Of a DNA stretch of 64,000 nucleotides, positions 17,214 through 28,300 are shown piece by piece (position 1 is the stretch's first letter; every line of letters begins with the position of its first letter). The position numbers and the translations under genes were made by a program. This DNA comes from Geobacter argillaceus (GTDB lineage Bacteria > Desulfobacterota > Desulfuromonadia > Geobacterales > DSM-12255). Below the pieces are notes generated by a model. The model searched no databases. It saw only the letters and a list, made by a program, of their open reading frames with translations, and was not told the origin of the DNA. The stretch lies in assembly GCF_007830735.1 (NCBI RefSeq), contig NZ_VLLN01000007.1, positions 62,001-126,000 on the forward strand. Direction: 5' to 3'.

Positions 17214-17279
17214 TGCTGACTTTGGGGGGGATGCTTATCCCCCCCATCGCAACTATCCGTCTCTCCTGGAGCATATCGC

Positions 17280-17549
17280 ATGAATGAAGTCCGCTTTCCC
17301 CAATACCTGAACAAGCCTTTCCAGGTTCTCTTCTTCGAGCCGGACGACATGGCCTTCATGGTTGTTGGATACATACTCGCGCAAAAGTTCGGCGGTATCT
17401 TCTGGTCGGTGATGATTCTGCTTCCGTGGGGTTATGGCCGCCTGAAGCACAACTATCCGAGAGGCTTGCTGCGCCACACGCTCTATTTTGTCGGGGTTGC
17501 GCCGCTTAAGCGCTATCCGCACTTTTTCCAGAACAAGTTCATCGACTGA
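17280..17549 (+). CDS. traL: F-type pilus assembly protein TraL
   Basis: 89 aa with the family opening FPQYLNKPFQVLFFEPDDMA, a hydrophobic stretch (GGIFWSVMILLPWGYG) and the C-terminal YPRGLLRHTLYFVG. TraL is a small inner-membrane protein of the F-type secretion channel. traE follows directly. Confidence 0.92.
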   Translation: MNEVRFPQYLNKPFQVLFFEPDDMAFMVVGYILAQKFGGIFWSVMILLPWGYGRLKHNYPRGLLRHTLYFVGVAPLKRYPHFFQNKFID

Positions 17550-17561
17550 TTGGAGGCAGCA

Positions 17562-18143
17562 GTGGAACTAAAGTTGTTTACCAGCAAGGCCGCAAATACC
17601 TTCGCGGAAAACCGAATGTTGAAATTCACCATACTGGTCCTTATGGCGGCAGTACTCATTCTTTCAGTCTGTGTCGTAACAGCAATGAATAAAGAACGGG
17701 TGATCTTGGTCCCGCCGGTCATCAATTCAAAAGTGATGATTACCGGCGAACACGCAAATGAAGATTATCTGCGCGAATTCACCCGCTACATCGTGAGTCT
17801 TGCGCTCACCTACAATCCCGCCAATGCCAGGAGCCAGTTCAGCGAACTCCTTGCCGTCTATGACCCGGCAGGCTTTCCGAACGCCCGGAAGGAATTGTAC
17901 GAACTGGCCGACAAAATCGAGAATACCAGGGCCTCCAGCGCCTTTCACATACAGTCCATGACTAACAATTCGGAAAAGAATCAGGTCGAGGTGCTGGGGG
18001 CAAAAATGACCTATATCGGCGAGATGAAGGCCGACATTGTCCAGGCCTCCTACATCATCGAATACCGGTTCGACAACGGAAAATTCATTCTCACCCGGCT
18101 CTACGAAAAAACTGCCGGAGCAAACAACCCAAATTCAAAGTAA
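17562..18143 (+). CDS. traE: F-type assembly protein TraE
   Basis: 193 aa from GTG 17562, placed 6-7 nt after GGAGGC. One TM helix at about 20-42 anchors a periplasmic domain (EDYLREFTRYIVSLALTYNP) typical of TraE/VirB8-like proteins. It is an inner-membrane component of the channel. It sits between traL and traK as in F. Confidence 0.92.
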   Translation: MELKLFTSKAANTFAENRMLKFTILVLMAAVLILSVCVVTAMNKERVILVPPVINSKVMITGEHANEDYLREFTRYIVSLALTYNPANARSQFSELLAVYDPAGFPNARKELYELADKIENTRASSAFHIQSMTNNSEKNQVEVLGAKMTYIGEMKADIVQASYIIEYRFDNGKFILTRLYEKTAGANNPNSK

Positions 18144-18153
18144 AGGGGGCGTG

Positions 18154-19113
18154 ATGTACAGGGCTCTGATAGTTGCAGCTTTGATGCTGCCTGCAATTGC
18201 CAATGCCGCGGAGCGTGGCGCAACGCCAGCCGATCCCGGTGATGCGAAAAGGAGGCTTGCTGCCGTGACCGATGTGAAGGGGGACGAGGGGGGCCCGGAA
18301 GGCGAGTGGCCGACGGTCATCCCTCCCGAGGTTGCAACGAAAATCCGCCTGTCCAGTTCCGACCTGAACCGGATCTCCTGCTCTTCCGAGATCAAGGACG
18401 CCCTCACCTCCACGGAAAAGGGGGTCGTCATCAAGATCACCGGCAAGGATGCCTTTATCAAATTCAAGGTGACGAAACGTGGCGACAAGTTGGTCTACTC
18501 CACAACCCCGACGGAACTCTACGTTGTCTGTGGCGATGAAACCTACTCCATGGTCGCCGTGCCGCAACGGGTTCCCTCCCAGACCATCAGGCTTTCCTCC
18601 GGAAAAGAGCGAAAGATCAAGGACAACGCTGCGCTCTACTCGGGACTTCCCTTCGAGAAGATGATGCTGAAGGCGATTCAGGATGTCTATACGGAGCAGA
18701 TCCCCGAATCCTACACCGTTTCTAAACCGGATACGCGCATCGATGCTTTCAAGGAAGTCCGGATGGTGCTGAAACGGGTCGTGGATGTGGAAGGAGAAGG
18801 GCTTCGGATCAAGGAATACCTGGTGTCTCTGAAAGACGGCACCAAGGAATTCAGGATGAACGAGAAGATGTTTATTCGGACCGGGTTGGCGGAAAACCCG
18901 GTGGCGATCTCGCTTGAGCGCCACATCCTGCGTCCCGGTGACACGATCAGGGCCTTTGTCGTGGAGCAACGGGGCGAGCGGCAAGGCTTCTCCGGCAAGC
19001 TGGAGTCCGATCTCCCGGTTTTGGAAAACCCTAAACAGGATAGAAAAGCCTCTCCCGAAAAAGGCGTGCAGAAAGCCCCGACTGAAAGGCAGGAGGGCGA
19101 TGATGAAAAATAA
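18154..19113 (+). CDS. traK: F-type secretin-like protein TraK
   Basis: 319 aa from ATG 18154, with AAAGGGGG ahead; the frame is open upstream inside traE but the signal peptide starts here (MYRALIVAALMLPAIANA). TraK is the VirB9-like protein of the outer-membrane core, secreted to the periplasm. The conserved segments IRLSSSDLNRISCSSEI and SGKERKIKDNAALYS fit the family. It is longer than F TraK (about 242 aa), mainly through a C-terminal extension rich in charged residues. It overlaps traB by 11 nt. Confidence 0.88.
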   Translation: MYRALIVAALMLPAIANAAERGATPADPGDAKRRLAAVTDVKGDEGGPEGEWPTVIPPEVATKIRLSSSDLNRISCSSEIKDALTSTEKGVVIKITGKDAFIKFKVTKRGDKLVYSTTPTELYVVCGDETYSMVAVPQRVPSQTIRLSSGKERKIKDNAALYSGLPFEKMMLKAIQDVYTEQIPESYTVSKPDTRIDAFKEVRMVLKRVVDVEGEGLRIKEYLVSLKDGTKEFRMNEKMFIRTGLAENPVAISLERHILRPGDTIRAFVVEQRGERQGFSGKLESDLPVLENPKQDRKASPEKGVQKAPTERQEGDDEK

Positions 19114-20389
19114 GTTCAAGGCCTTCTGGAGCAGGCTGAATTCCAAGCAGCGCCGCAATTTCGTGACGGTAACGGTTGGCTGTGTGCTCATCGGATTCAG
19201 TCTGGGGGGCTATCTCGCCACGAGGGGAAAGGCGACTGCGCCTCTGGATACTAAAAAGTCGATGGATCTGGCGCTGGAGCCGAAACTGCTGGAGAAAACC
19301 CAGTTTCTCGAGACCCAGAAAGAAATGGCCAGGAAAGACGAGGAAAACCGCCAGCTCAAACAGCAGATGGAAGCGATAAAGAACGGCGCAGGCGGCGCTG
19401 GAAGCGTACCTTCGCCTGTCGCTTCTGCAACGCCACAACCTGGCCAGCCACCTGTTCCCGGCCAACCCGTCCCTGTTGCACAGGGAAGCGGATCGCAGGC
19501 GATTCCTGGGGCCGTTGCAGCCGGACGGAAAGGCGCGAAGGGATCAGGAGCTTTCACCTCGCCTCCGCCCCCGAGTCTCTCGAAGGGAACTCTCCTTCTG
19601 CCGCCACCACCTCCCTTGCCGGCAGGTGATCAGGCAGGTCAGTCCGCGATGCCTCCTGAAACGGAGATAGGCGATATTTCACTCGTATCGAGCAGCGGCC
19701 AATCAAAAACCCCGCCTGCCGAGGATAAAAAAAAAGAGACGACAGCCATGTATTTACCCCCTTCTTTCATGGAGGCGATTCTGCTCAGTGGCTTGGACGC
19801 CCCTACTTCATCGGACGCCAAAGGTAATCCGGTTCCGGCGCTGCTGAAGGTAAAAACTCCGGCCTTTCTCCCCAACTCCGTCCGTGCCGACCTGAAGGGT
19901 TGTTACGTGATTGCAGATGGCAGAGGGAATCTCGCCACGGAGCGCGCAGAGCTTTTGCTGGTCTCCCTGTCGTGTCTCGACAGGAAAGGAAGAGCGGTCA
20001 TCGACCAGAAGGTGAAGGGGTTCGTGGTGGACCAGGACTCGAAAATCGGACTCCGGGGACGTGTGGTTGCCAAGATGGGGAGCATGATCGCCCGGTCCAT
20101 GATTGCTGGTTTCTTCGGTGGCGTGGGAGATGTCATCAGATCTTCGGCGACCACCACCGCCATCAGCCCATTGGGAACTACCCAGACGATCGGAGCCGCC
20201 GACCTGGCCAAGGCAGGGGTAGGTAACGGTCTGGCCAACGGGTTCAAGGACATCGAGAAGTTCTATATGGAACTGGCCCACCAGACCATGCCGGTTATTG
20301 AAGTTTCCGCGGCAAAGCCCGTAACGCTGGTGATCAGTGAAGGGGTGAATCTGGAAATAAAGAAGCTTCGCAAGGGAGGCGTTAAGTGA
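19103..20389 (+). CDS. traB: F-type channel protein TraB
   Basis: 428 aa from ATG 19103 (an ATG at 19100 is closer to the AGGAGG). Order: a TM near 20-40, a coiled coil (about 55-95), a Pro-rich flexible stretch (about 100-210), and a C-terminal beta domain with RADLKGCYVIADGRGNLATE and MIARSMIAGFFGGVGDVIRS. It is the VirB10-like protein spanning the envelope. The C-terminal domain is well conserved. It overlaps traV by 4 nt. Confidence 0.92.
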   Translation: MKNKFKAFWSRLNSKQRRNFVTVTVGCVLIGFSLGGYLATRGKATAPLDTKKSMDLALEPKLLEKTQFLETQKEMARKDEENRQLKQQMEAIKNGAGGAGSVPSPVASATPQPGQPPVPGQPVPVAQGSGSQAIPGAVAAGRKGAKGSGAFTSPPPPSLSKGTLLLPPPPPLPAGDQAGQSAMPPETEIGDISLVSSSGQSKTPPAEDKKKETTAMYLPPSFMEAILLSGLDAPTSSDAKGNPVPALLKVKTPAFLPNSVRADLKGCYVIADGRGNLATERAELLLVSLSCLDRKGRAVIDQKVKGFVVDQDSKIGLRGRVVAKMGSMIARSMIAGFFGGVGDVIRSSATTTAISPLGTTQTIGAADLAKAGVGNGLANGFKDIEKFYMELAHQTMPVIEVSAAKPVTLVISEGVNLEIKKLRKGGVK

Positions 20390-20952
20390 AGAAAGCGCTC
20401 TATTTAATCATAGCAACAGCTCTTATGTGCGGTTGTTCCATGATCAATCCGTATCAAAGCGAATTCAGCTGTCCTGACACCTTCAAGGGGAAATGTGCCT
20501 CGGTCCGTGAGGTTTACCTTGAGGATGCAGCCAGAAGCCAACAGAACAGTGCGGAACAGAACAAGGCGGAAAAGCCGGTAGCAAAACCCGGCTGCACAAC
20601 TACGTACAGCGGCATGGAAGACGAAGGCATGGTTACCACCTGTACCGATGCCGTCCCGGCAAACACTGGTGCCATGTCTGCCGGAAGCGCAACGGCAGCT
20701 CTTCCGGTCGCCGGGAACCCGGAAGATAGGAGCTACAACCAGTACCGTTCCGCGCTGTTCGACAAGTTCAGCGGTCTCCTCAAGGAACCGAAGACGCCGA
20801 TAGTCGCTCCTCCCAAAGTCATGCGCGTTTTGCTCCTGCCGTACACCGGTCAGGAGAATGAGTTCTACATGCTCCGCTATGTCTATTTCTTCGTGGACAA
20901 GCCGCGCTGGATCCTGGGGGATTCCGTCACAGCCGATGGGGAGGATGAATAG
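20386..20952 (+). CDS. traV: F-type lipoprotein TraV
   Basis: 188 aa. Lipoprotein signal with lipobox MCGC and Cys at residue 17, then FSCPDTFKGKCASVREVY with the paired Cys of TraV. It is the VirB7-like outer-membrane lipoprotein. The start is GTG 20386, overlapping the traB stop. It ends inside the start region of traC. Confidence 0.9.
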   Translation: MKKALYLIIATALMCGCSMINPYQSEFSCPDTFKGKCASVREVYLEDAARSQQNSAEQNKAEKPVAKPGCTTTYSGMEDEGMVTTCTDAVPANTGAMSAGSATAALPVAGNPEDRSYNQYRSALFDKFSGLLKEPKTPIVAPPKVMRVLLLPYTGQENEFYMLRYVYFFVDKPRWILGDSVTADGEDE

Positions 20953-23410
20953 CGTGGGTTTGCTTGCGAAGATATTCGGTGGCGCTGAGGCCGGGCCGGC
21001 GATTGACGACATCGTGTCAATGGCGGAACGGGACAAGCTGGGTATGTTCTTCCCCTGGATCGCCTATGACGAACAGGAGAATTGCTACTTCAATGCGGAC
21101 GACACGATTGGAATGATGTGGGAGTGTTCACCGCTCTGTTTTGCCGGGGAGACGACGATTACCACCTTGCAGGCGCTGTTCCGGCTGAGCGTTCCGGAGA
21201 GGACAGTCATCCAGTTCATCCTTTATGCCGACCCCCATGTAAGGCCAATCCTCGACGACTTCAAGGCGATGAAATCCCGGGATATGAACCTGGTGCGGGA
21301 GGTTAACGACAACCTCGCCCGTTTCTACGAAGGGGGGGCTGAAGGGCTGACTAGTCTCAACGGCATCCCGGTCCGAAATTTCCGGGCCTTCTTCACGATC
21401 AAGTTCCCGGTGGCTGACGTGGAAAAACTCAACCTGGGAGAGATCCGGGGAACGATCCAGGAAACTCTGCAGGGGGCGGGCCTCCATCCCGAAAATGTCG
21501 ATCCGTCATATCTTCTCGACTGGATGCGCCGAGTGTTCAACGAAGAAGTGTCGCTAAACAACGATGCCTACGATGAATCGAAAGAGATCCGCAGGCAGGT
21601 GCTCTTCTCTACCCCCGTGGAAACCAAGTTCTCCCGGATTGAAATCGGAAAGAAATATTTCCGCTGCATCACCCCTCGCGTCTACCCGAAAACAGGGACC
21701 ATCATCCAGACCAACAAGCTCTTCGGCGGCATCATGGGGCAGCTTACCGACGGGGACCAGATCAGGACGCCATTTCTCTACAGTATCAATGTCCTGATGA
21801 AGAACCAGAAGTCGAAACTCCACACCAAGTGCAACGTCATCCTTCAGCAGAAAGGGGTCGGCTCCTTCGCCCCGTCTCTTGCCCGGAAACAGGAAGAGCA
21901 CATGTGGGCTGCCGACGAACTGGAACGGGGAACGCTCTTCCTCAAGGTGATCCCGACGCTATGGGTCTTTGGCAGCGATGAACGGCTGGTGAACGAATCC
22001 GTAACCCGGTCGAAGCGGGTCTGGGAGGGACAGAATTTTGTGATGCAGGAGGATAAGGGAATACTCATGCCGCTGTTCCTGCTGTCGCTGCCGTTCGGCT
22101 TTTACGACGTGAAAGGGAATCTGGAAACCCTGGACCGGGACCATGTAATGCCGGTTGACTCCATCGCCGTGACCCTCCCGATCCAGGGAGACTTCGCCGG
22201 TCTCGGCAGACCCGCCATGCTCTTTACCGCCCGCAAGGGGCAGCTTTTCGGGCTCGATATCTATCACAAGAAGGGTGTCAACAACCATAACGCCCTCATC
22301 TGCGGTACCTCGGGGGGTGGCAAGAGCTTTTTCCTCAACTATCTTCTCTTCAACTACTACGCCATGAACGCCAAGATCAGGGTGATCGATATCGGGGGAA
22401 GCTACAAGAAGATGACCACCCTCTGCGGAGCCCGTTACCTCGACTTCTCGGAAGAATCCCAGGTCTGTCTAAACCCGTTCACCCACATTGTCGATGTGGA
22501 ACACGACATCCCCACCATCGCGCCGATCGTGGCGCAGATGATCTTTTCTTCCGGCAACAACAGTCCCAGCGAAACTGAGATGACCTTGATTACTCAAGCG
22601 GTCCGGTGGGCATGGGACCAGGAAGGGCCGTCCGCCTGCATCGACACGGTGTACGAATACCTGGCCAACTTCGACAGCTATTCGTCCGCAGGAGGCGAAA
22701 TCAGGGAGGCAGCCACGCGACTGGCCTTCAACCTGGCCGACTTTCGCAGCAGCGGCGCCTTCGGGAGGTTCTTCAACGGCAGGAGCAACTTCGACATCTC
22801 CAACGACGATTTCGTGGTCCTTGAGCTCGAACACCTTTTGCCGAAGAAGGCACTTTTCAAGGTTGTCACCCTTCAGGTGATCAATGCGGTCACCATGGAC
22901 CTGTACCTTTCCGACCGTTCCGACCGGCGCCTTGTCTGCTTCGACGAGGCATGGCAGTTCCTCGGTGAGAGTTCAACCCTCAAACAGGTCATCGAGGAGG
23001 GATACAGGAGGGCGAGAAAGTACCACGGCTCCTTCACTATCTGCCTGCAGTCGGTCCTCGATACCCTCCGGTTCGGGGCGGTCGGCAACGTAATCCGGGA
23101 AAATTCCGCCTTCAAGTTCTACCTGGAATCGACGGCCTTCGAGGAAGCGAAGAACCAGGGGGTGCTGGACTACGACGACTTCACCATGAAGATCCTGAAG
23201 TCGACCAAGAGTCTGAAGCCGAAATACTCCGAAATTTTCATGGACACGCCGCTGGGGATCGGAGTCGGCAGGCTCACCGTCGATCCTTTTTCGTACTATG
23301 CTTTCACTTCCGACGGCGAGGAGATCGCGGAAATCGACATGATGGTGCATGCGGGGATGAGTTATGAGGATGCCATTCGTGAGATGGTCAGAAAATATCG
23401 CAGCAATTAG
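20945..23410 (+). CDS. traC: F-type secretion ATPase TraC
   Basis: About 820 aa. VirB4-class ATPase that powers pilus assembly at the inner membrane. The Walker A is GTSGGGKS near residue 452 and the Walker B is RRLVCFDEAW near 661. The N-terminal domain (PWIAYDEQENCYFNADDTIG) is typical. The start is uncertain: ATG 20945 lies directly against GGGGAGG, whereas GTG 20954 has 9-nt spacing. Either overlaps or abuts traV. A 47-nt overlap with the next gene follows. Confidence 0.95.
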   Translation: MNSVGLLAKIFGGAEAGPAIDDIVSMAERDKLGMFFPWIAYDEQENCYFNADDTIGMMWECSPLCFAGETTITTLQALFRLSVPERTVIQFILYADPHVRPILDDFKAMKSRDMNLVREVNDNLARFYEGGAEGLTSLNGIPVRNFRAFFTIKFPVADVEKLNLGEIRGTIQETLQGAGLHPENVDPSYLLDWMRRVFNEEVSLNNDAYDESKEIRRQVLFSTPVETKFSRIEIGKKYFRCITPRVYPKTGTIIQTNKLFGGIMGQLTDGDQIRTPFLYSINVLMKNQKSKLHTKCNVILQQKGVGSFAPSLARKQEEHMWAADELERGTLFLKVIPTLWVFGSDERLVNESVTRSKRVWEGQNFVMQEDKGILMPLFLLSLPFGFYDVKGNLETLDRDHVMPVDSIAVTLPIQGDFAGLGRPAMLFTARKGQLFGLDIYHKKGVNNHNALICGTSGGGKSFFLNYLLFNYYAMNAKIRVIDIGGSYKKMTTLCGARYLDFSEESQVCLNPFTHIVDVEHDIPTIAPIVAQMIFSSGNNSPSETEMTLITQAVRWAWDQEGPSACIDTVYEYLANFDSYSSAGGEIREAATRLAFNLADFRSSGAFGRFFNGRSNFDISNDDFVVLELEHLLPKKALFKVVTLQVINAVTMDLYLSDRSDRRLVCFDEAWQFLGESSTLKQVIEEGYRRARKYHGSFTICLQSVLDTLRFGAVGNVIRENSAFKFYLESTAFEEAKNQGVLDYDDFTMKILKSTKSLKPKYSEIFMDTPLGIGVGRLTVDPFSYYAFTSDGEEIAEIDMMVHAGMSYEDAIREMVRKYRSN

Positions 23411-25367
23411 CCTCATTCTTGCCGTGATGACCGGCAGCGCCTTTGCCGGAACCTATGACGACGGTAAGACGGCCGGATCAGCGGCGGCGCAATCGGCGCT
23501 CTCTCAATTCGGGAGCCGGGATCTGGCGAACCAGAACATTTCCCAGCCGATGACGAGCCCGACCACTCTGATGCGGACGGTAGACGGCTCGCAAAGCTTC
23601 CAGGCAAATCTCACTGCGCCGGCATCGGCCAAATTTCTGGAACTCTTCATCCAGCCTGCCGGGACCGGCGATCTGCAAAAGGTGATGATCAGTCAGGACC
23701 TCAATACCGATGGAACTTTCGATTATGTCTATAACCTGCCGCGGCCCGTTTCCGGAGTCTGCGGCAACGGCTACATAGCCTGTGATCCGGCGACATGGAA
23801 CCACTGCCAGTATTTCAAATGGGTTGCCGGTCCTGACGGGAAAATTGCGGACGTTGCCGCGTCGATTACCGATCTCGGCGGCTGTTACTGCATTAACAGC
23901 AGTTGCGGCAGCAATCTCGTCTGGTCCAACAGCTCCGTAATCCTCCAGGACCTCGGCGGCGGTATCGTCAACGCCATCCACAACGGCAATACGGCGTTTA
24001 CCATCACCAACGTGAGTTACGACCTCACGACCATCGACTACTACGGCCGGGCTACGGGGAACGCAACGACCGCCACCGGCTCGGTCGCTTCCCTTGTCTC
24101 ATCACCTACGGTCAGCACCCTCACCGGCTACTACAACAACTGGGGAGGGCTTACCAGTGCTCGAGACAATGCCGCCATCGCACAGGCCACCGATCCCCAA
24201 AGCCTCTACTACTTGATCTCGAATTCCGGGGCTGCCACCCAGGCAAGCGGAAAAATGAGCGCCTGCACCATGACACGAAACAGTTCGGTGCAGACTACCA
24301 CCCGGACGGTTAACGATTCCGGGAACAGCCAGGCGTGCACCGATCACCTGATCTTTATCCAGGTCCATAAGGTCAGCGATTCCGAGTATCAGATGCAGTA
24401 CATAGATACCGGCCCTGGTGGATTAGTAACGGCTCACGCCAACTGCGGCGACAATCCGGGCGGCAATGGCTGGCATACCATAAAGGACGTCGTTCTCTCT
24501 CCTCCCGACCCGAACAAGCTGGAAAAGATGATGCAGGCGAATTTGACCCTCTCCAACATCCAAGGCCCAGGCTGTTCCTCCGGCTCCGGCTCGGTGGATG
24601 GGATAGTCAATGGTTTCGACACCTCAATCCAGACCAGCACGGTATGTCCGGCTTCCGGCGCCCAGTTCCCGACGTTTAACTGGAGTTACTACTTTCAGCT
24701 CAAGACGGATCAGTACACAGAAGGGGTGGATGACCAGTGCAGCACTCTGGAAAACGACTCTTCCTGCCGGCTGCAAAGCGAGACGGTTGATGGGGTGCAG
24801 ACTTTATCGAATTTCAACTCCACCGGCCTTACTCCTCTTCCGAGCTGCCGAAAGTTCACTGGCCAGGTCGGGACCAATACTATCTGTCGTGACTGGTGGC
24901 AGAAGAAACGTACCTATGTCTGCGGCAGCCAGGCCTATGATTTCTCCGCGATCGGGACCAGGTTCGGTACCGTCGTTACTTCTGCCACCGATAACACCAG
25001 CAGCCTCGACTTCCAGGACAGGATGCTCACGGCCGGTGGTTGGACCTCCGCAAGCGGGAGCATAGCACTCCCGGGACGAGACCCGTCAGCAACCTGCGAG
25101 CAGGCATGCAAGACCAGAATCCCGAAGAACGACACCCAGGTGACGGTTTCAGGAGACGTGACGACGATGCGGAATCCAGCTACCTCCTATGACTTCTTCT
25201 ACAGGGTGTGCGACCAAGACAACCACTGTCCTGCCGGCCAAGGAGAAGAGATCGTCAAGGACTGCCAGTGCATCAACGAGTTTGCCGAGGCTGCGACGAT
25301 CATCCAGACGCTCCGGGTGGCGGGGAAAGACACCATCTGCAGCACCGGCAACAAAAAACCGTTGTAG
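23364..25367 (+). CDS. TraN-like Cys-rich secreted protein 1
   Basis: 667 aa with a signal peptide (about 10-28, ISLILAVMTGSAFAG). It has many Cys; the stretch CRKFTGQVGTNTICRDWWQK followed by KRTYVC is typical of F-type TraN, and the C-terminal part has paired Cys (CEQACKTR, CDQDNHCPAG, CQCINEF). TraN is the outer-membrane mating-pair stabilisation protein. This copy lacks the family's C-terminal region, which the next gene carries instead. The gene starts inside traC (ATG 23364; GTG 23379 also possible). Confidence 0.75.
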   Translation: MRMPFVRWSENIAAISLILAVMTGSAFAGTYDDGKTAGSAAAQSALSQFGSRDLANQNISQPMTSPTTLMRTVDGSQSFQANLTAPASAKFLELFIQPAGTGDLQKVMISQDLNTDGTFDYVYNLPRPVSGVCGNGYIACDPATWNHCQYFKWVAGPDGKIADVAASITDLGGCYCINSSCGSNLVWSNSSVILQDLGGGIVNAIHNGNTAFTITNVSYDLTTIDYYGRATGNATTATGSVASLVSSPTVSTLTGYYNNWGGLTSARDNAAIAQATDPQSLYYLISNSGAATQASGKMSACTMTRNSSVQTTTRTVNDSGNSQACTDHLIFIQVHKVSDSEYQMQYIDTGPGGLVTAHANCGDNPGGNGWHTIKDVVLSPPDPNKLEKMMQANLTLSNIQGPGCSSGSGSVDGIVNGFDTSIQTSTVCPASGAQFPTFNWSYYFQLKTDQYTEGVDDQCSTLENDSSCRLQSETVDGVQTLSNFNSTGLTPLPSCRKFTGQVGTNTICRDWWQKKRTYVCGSQAYDFSAIGTRFGTVVTSATDNTSSLDFQDRMLTAGGWTSASGSIALPGRDPSATCEQACKTRIPKNDTQVTVSGDVTTMRNPATSYDFFYRVCDQDNHCPAGQGEEIVKDCQCINEFAEAATIIQTLRVAGKDTICSTGNKKPL

Positions 25368-25383
25368 GTCGAGGTACGACAGC

Positions 25384-28300
25384 ATGATTTTCCGACTCCT
25401 TTACGCCGTCATCTATTCGCTCCTGATTGTCGCGTTGACCGGCATCCCACAGACGGCCCTCGCCGTCGTCAGTTGCCAGGACGCAATCAATCCGAATACT
25501 TCGATCCGTTACATTGACTCCCTTGCAGCCATCTTCGGGTACAACGGTAAAACCTATGCCATTGCCAAGTCAGCGACCGGTGACACTTCCGATGCGGCAA
25601 CTTTTTTCGATTTTTCGGCCAACATCACCCGCGCCTATTCCATGACCGGCGATAATACCGGGTCTCTGAAAAACCTCCTCTCCCTCGGCCAATACGGTGC
25701 GGCCATGCCGGTGAGGATCGACAGCGCCGACACCCAGAAATTCATCCTTTCCATATACGGCAAGTACCTGGGGAGCACCTACATCGACGCCTGGAAGGAG
25801 TTTGGCGCCGCTGGATTTACCTCCATCGACGGGTCCGCTCTTTCCTATACCAATTGGGCGTCTGCTGCCTATGCCGGCCCGGACCCGCAGGCAGTCATCA
25901 TGGGTGCTGATGGAAAATGGACAAGCGGGCAGGACGGGGTAAGAACCACGCAGATTGTGCAATTCGACGAGGTTCTTGATTGTGCCGTATTGATGCCATC
26001 TCCCTCTGATCCGCCTCAGCCGGGGACCGGATCAGGGAGCGGCTCGACCACGACACAGACTCCAACTCCCGACCTGACAAAACCGGTCTGCGGCCAAGAC
26101 CTCAACGGTAACGGGTATGCGGGCGACCCGGGTGAAACCGCCAACTGTCTCCAGACCGCCCAGGGTTTGCTCTGTCCCGTGGGTGCAGTCAACTGCGTGG
26201 AAAGCTATTCCGCTCCTGTCTGCCCTGCGGGCTCGACACTGAACACGTCGCGGGACATGTGCCAGGCCGACGCCACCGTGACGTGCGACGCAGGCTACAC
26301 TTACGACGCCTCCATAGACAAATGCGTGGAGCCGGTCACCTGTCCGGACGGCGGCACCTTCAATCCGGTCACTGACCAGTGCGAAAAACTGGTGCTGAAC
26401 GAGTGTCCCAGCGGCTACACCTATGACAGCACGCTTGATGTCTGCCGTAAGAGCGCGGACTGTGCCGGCGGTACGCTGAACCCGACGAAGGACCGCTGCG
26501 AGATTCCTCCCACATGGAACTGTCCGACCGGTTTTTCCTATAATTCGACCAGCGGGAAATGCGAGGCAAGCCCGTATTGTCCTTTCGGAACAACGTACAA
26601 CACCACCCGCGACCGGTGCGAAGCGCCTCTTGGCAGCTGCCCTGCCGGCTACACCTACAATACCGTTCTCGATAAATGCACGGCTGCCGTGAACTGCCCG
26701 GCAGGGGGAAGTCTCAACGGGACCACGGACAAATGCGAGATAACCAGCTCTATATCGTGCCCCACCGGGACAACCTATAACGCGACCACCGGCAAATGCG
26801 AGTCTACCCCCACATGCGGCTCGCCGGGAACGTACAGCACGGCCTATGATCTCTGCCTCACGCCTTCGCCAGGGGCTATCTGTCCGACCGGCTATACGTA
26901 CAATGCCACCTATGGCACCTGCATCTCCAGTCCCTCCTGTGTCGGCGGAACTTACAGCAACGTCAACAATCGGTGCGAGGCCACCCCATCGTACAGCTGT
27001 CCCGATGCCAGCTACACCTACAATTCCAGTGTCGGACGCTGTGAAAAGGCGCCTGTCTGCAGCCAGGGAACCTACAATACGACCTACAACGTCTGTCTCC
27101 AGAGCATAATCCATACCTGTCCCTCGGGCTACAGCTACAATTCTACGACCGGCCGCTGCGAGATGACGCCAACCTGTCCCTCCGGGACAACGTTCAACAG
27201 CATTACGAACCGGTGCGAAGCGTCGACGACGTCAATCACCGGTTATACCCAGCCGATTACGGGAAAGACGGAGATTATCAAGTACAAGGCCAGAGGGGAC
27301 ACGAGCACTGGAATCACGCAATACTCCACATCACCGCCGGCTCTCGACAGTCTGAGTTTCGACTTCATCCTGCAGAACGGCCAAGTAGTGCTCAAACAGG
27401 AGTGCGCTTGGGGGGGATCTGGCAATTGCGGCTGTCCCAGTCCTCACTGGAACGGGTGGTGTCGAGCGGGTACGGATTTAACTCAAACCACGAGTGGGAA
27501 TACGTTGACCGTTACGGCCACCATCTATGACTGGGCTTATGACTGGAATTCGCCCTATTGCGCGGCTGGCTACACGTTGGCTGATGACGGCAATGGGGGT
27601 TATTACTGTGCCGGATGCCCAGTGACAAGCAGCTACTACGATTATGACCTGGGGCAGATGGTTACCTATACCTATTACAACTGCAGCGACACGGTCTATT
27701 ACCCGACGTACAAGGTCTACACGACAGGAGCTGCGGCAAGCGCCGCTCTTTCCGAGTTTGTCTCATGCCCTGCCGGTTATACGTTAACGGGTCCGCCCAG
27801 TACATCCACATGCACGACGATCGTGAGCCAATGGGGCGTCCAGACGGGAATTACCGACTGCACGCAGGCAGGCCTTTATTCCTGCACTGCCCCAGTAAAC
27901 GCCTGCAACTCCGGTTTCACGCTGTCGGGGAGCGTCTGCTACCAGAACCCCACCTGCCCGAATGGCAGTTTCGATTACGGCGCTCATGTCTGTTATGCCT
28001 CCTATACGCCTACTTGCCCGACCGGGACAACCTATGATAGCAGCATCGGCTCCTGCACCCTGACTCCGACTTGCAGCAACGGCCTTCTCGACGGCAACCG
28101 TGACGTCTGCTACCAGAGCGCCAACGCCGGTTGCGCCAGCGGCTATACCCTGTCCGGCGCCATCTGCACGGCAACCGCTTACTGCGCCAGTGGAGGGACC
28201 CTGGACGGCTCGATAGATTTCTGCAAGGCCACGGCGACCTGGAACTGCCCCTCCGGTTATTCCTACAGCGCCACGTATGGCCAGTGCTACCAGACCGCTA

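Noticed and set aside
26032-27114. 360-codon minus-strand ORF inside the giant traN
   Set aside because: It is the antisense shadow of a repetitive, biased coding sequence; the plus-strand protein is clearly real.
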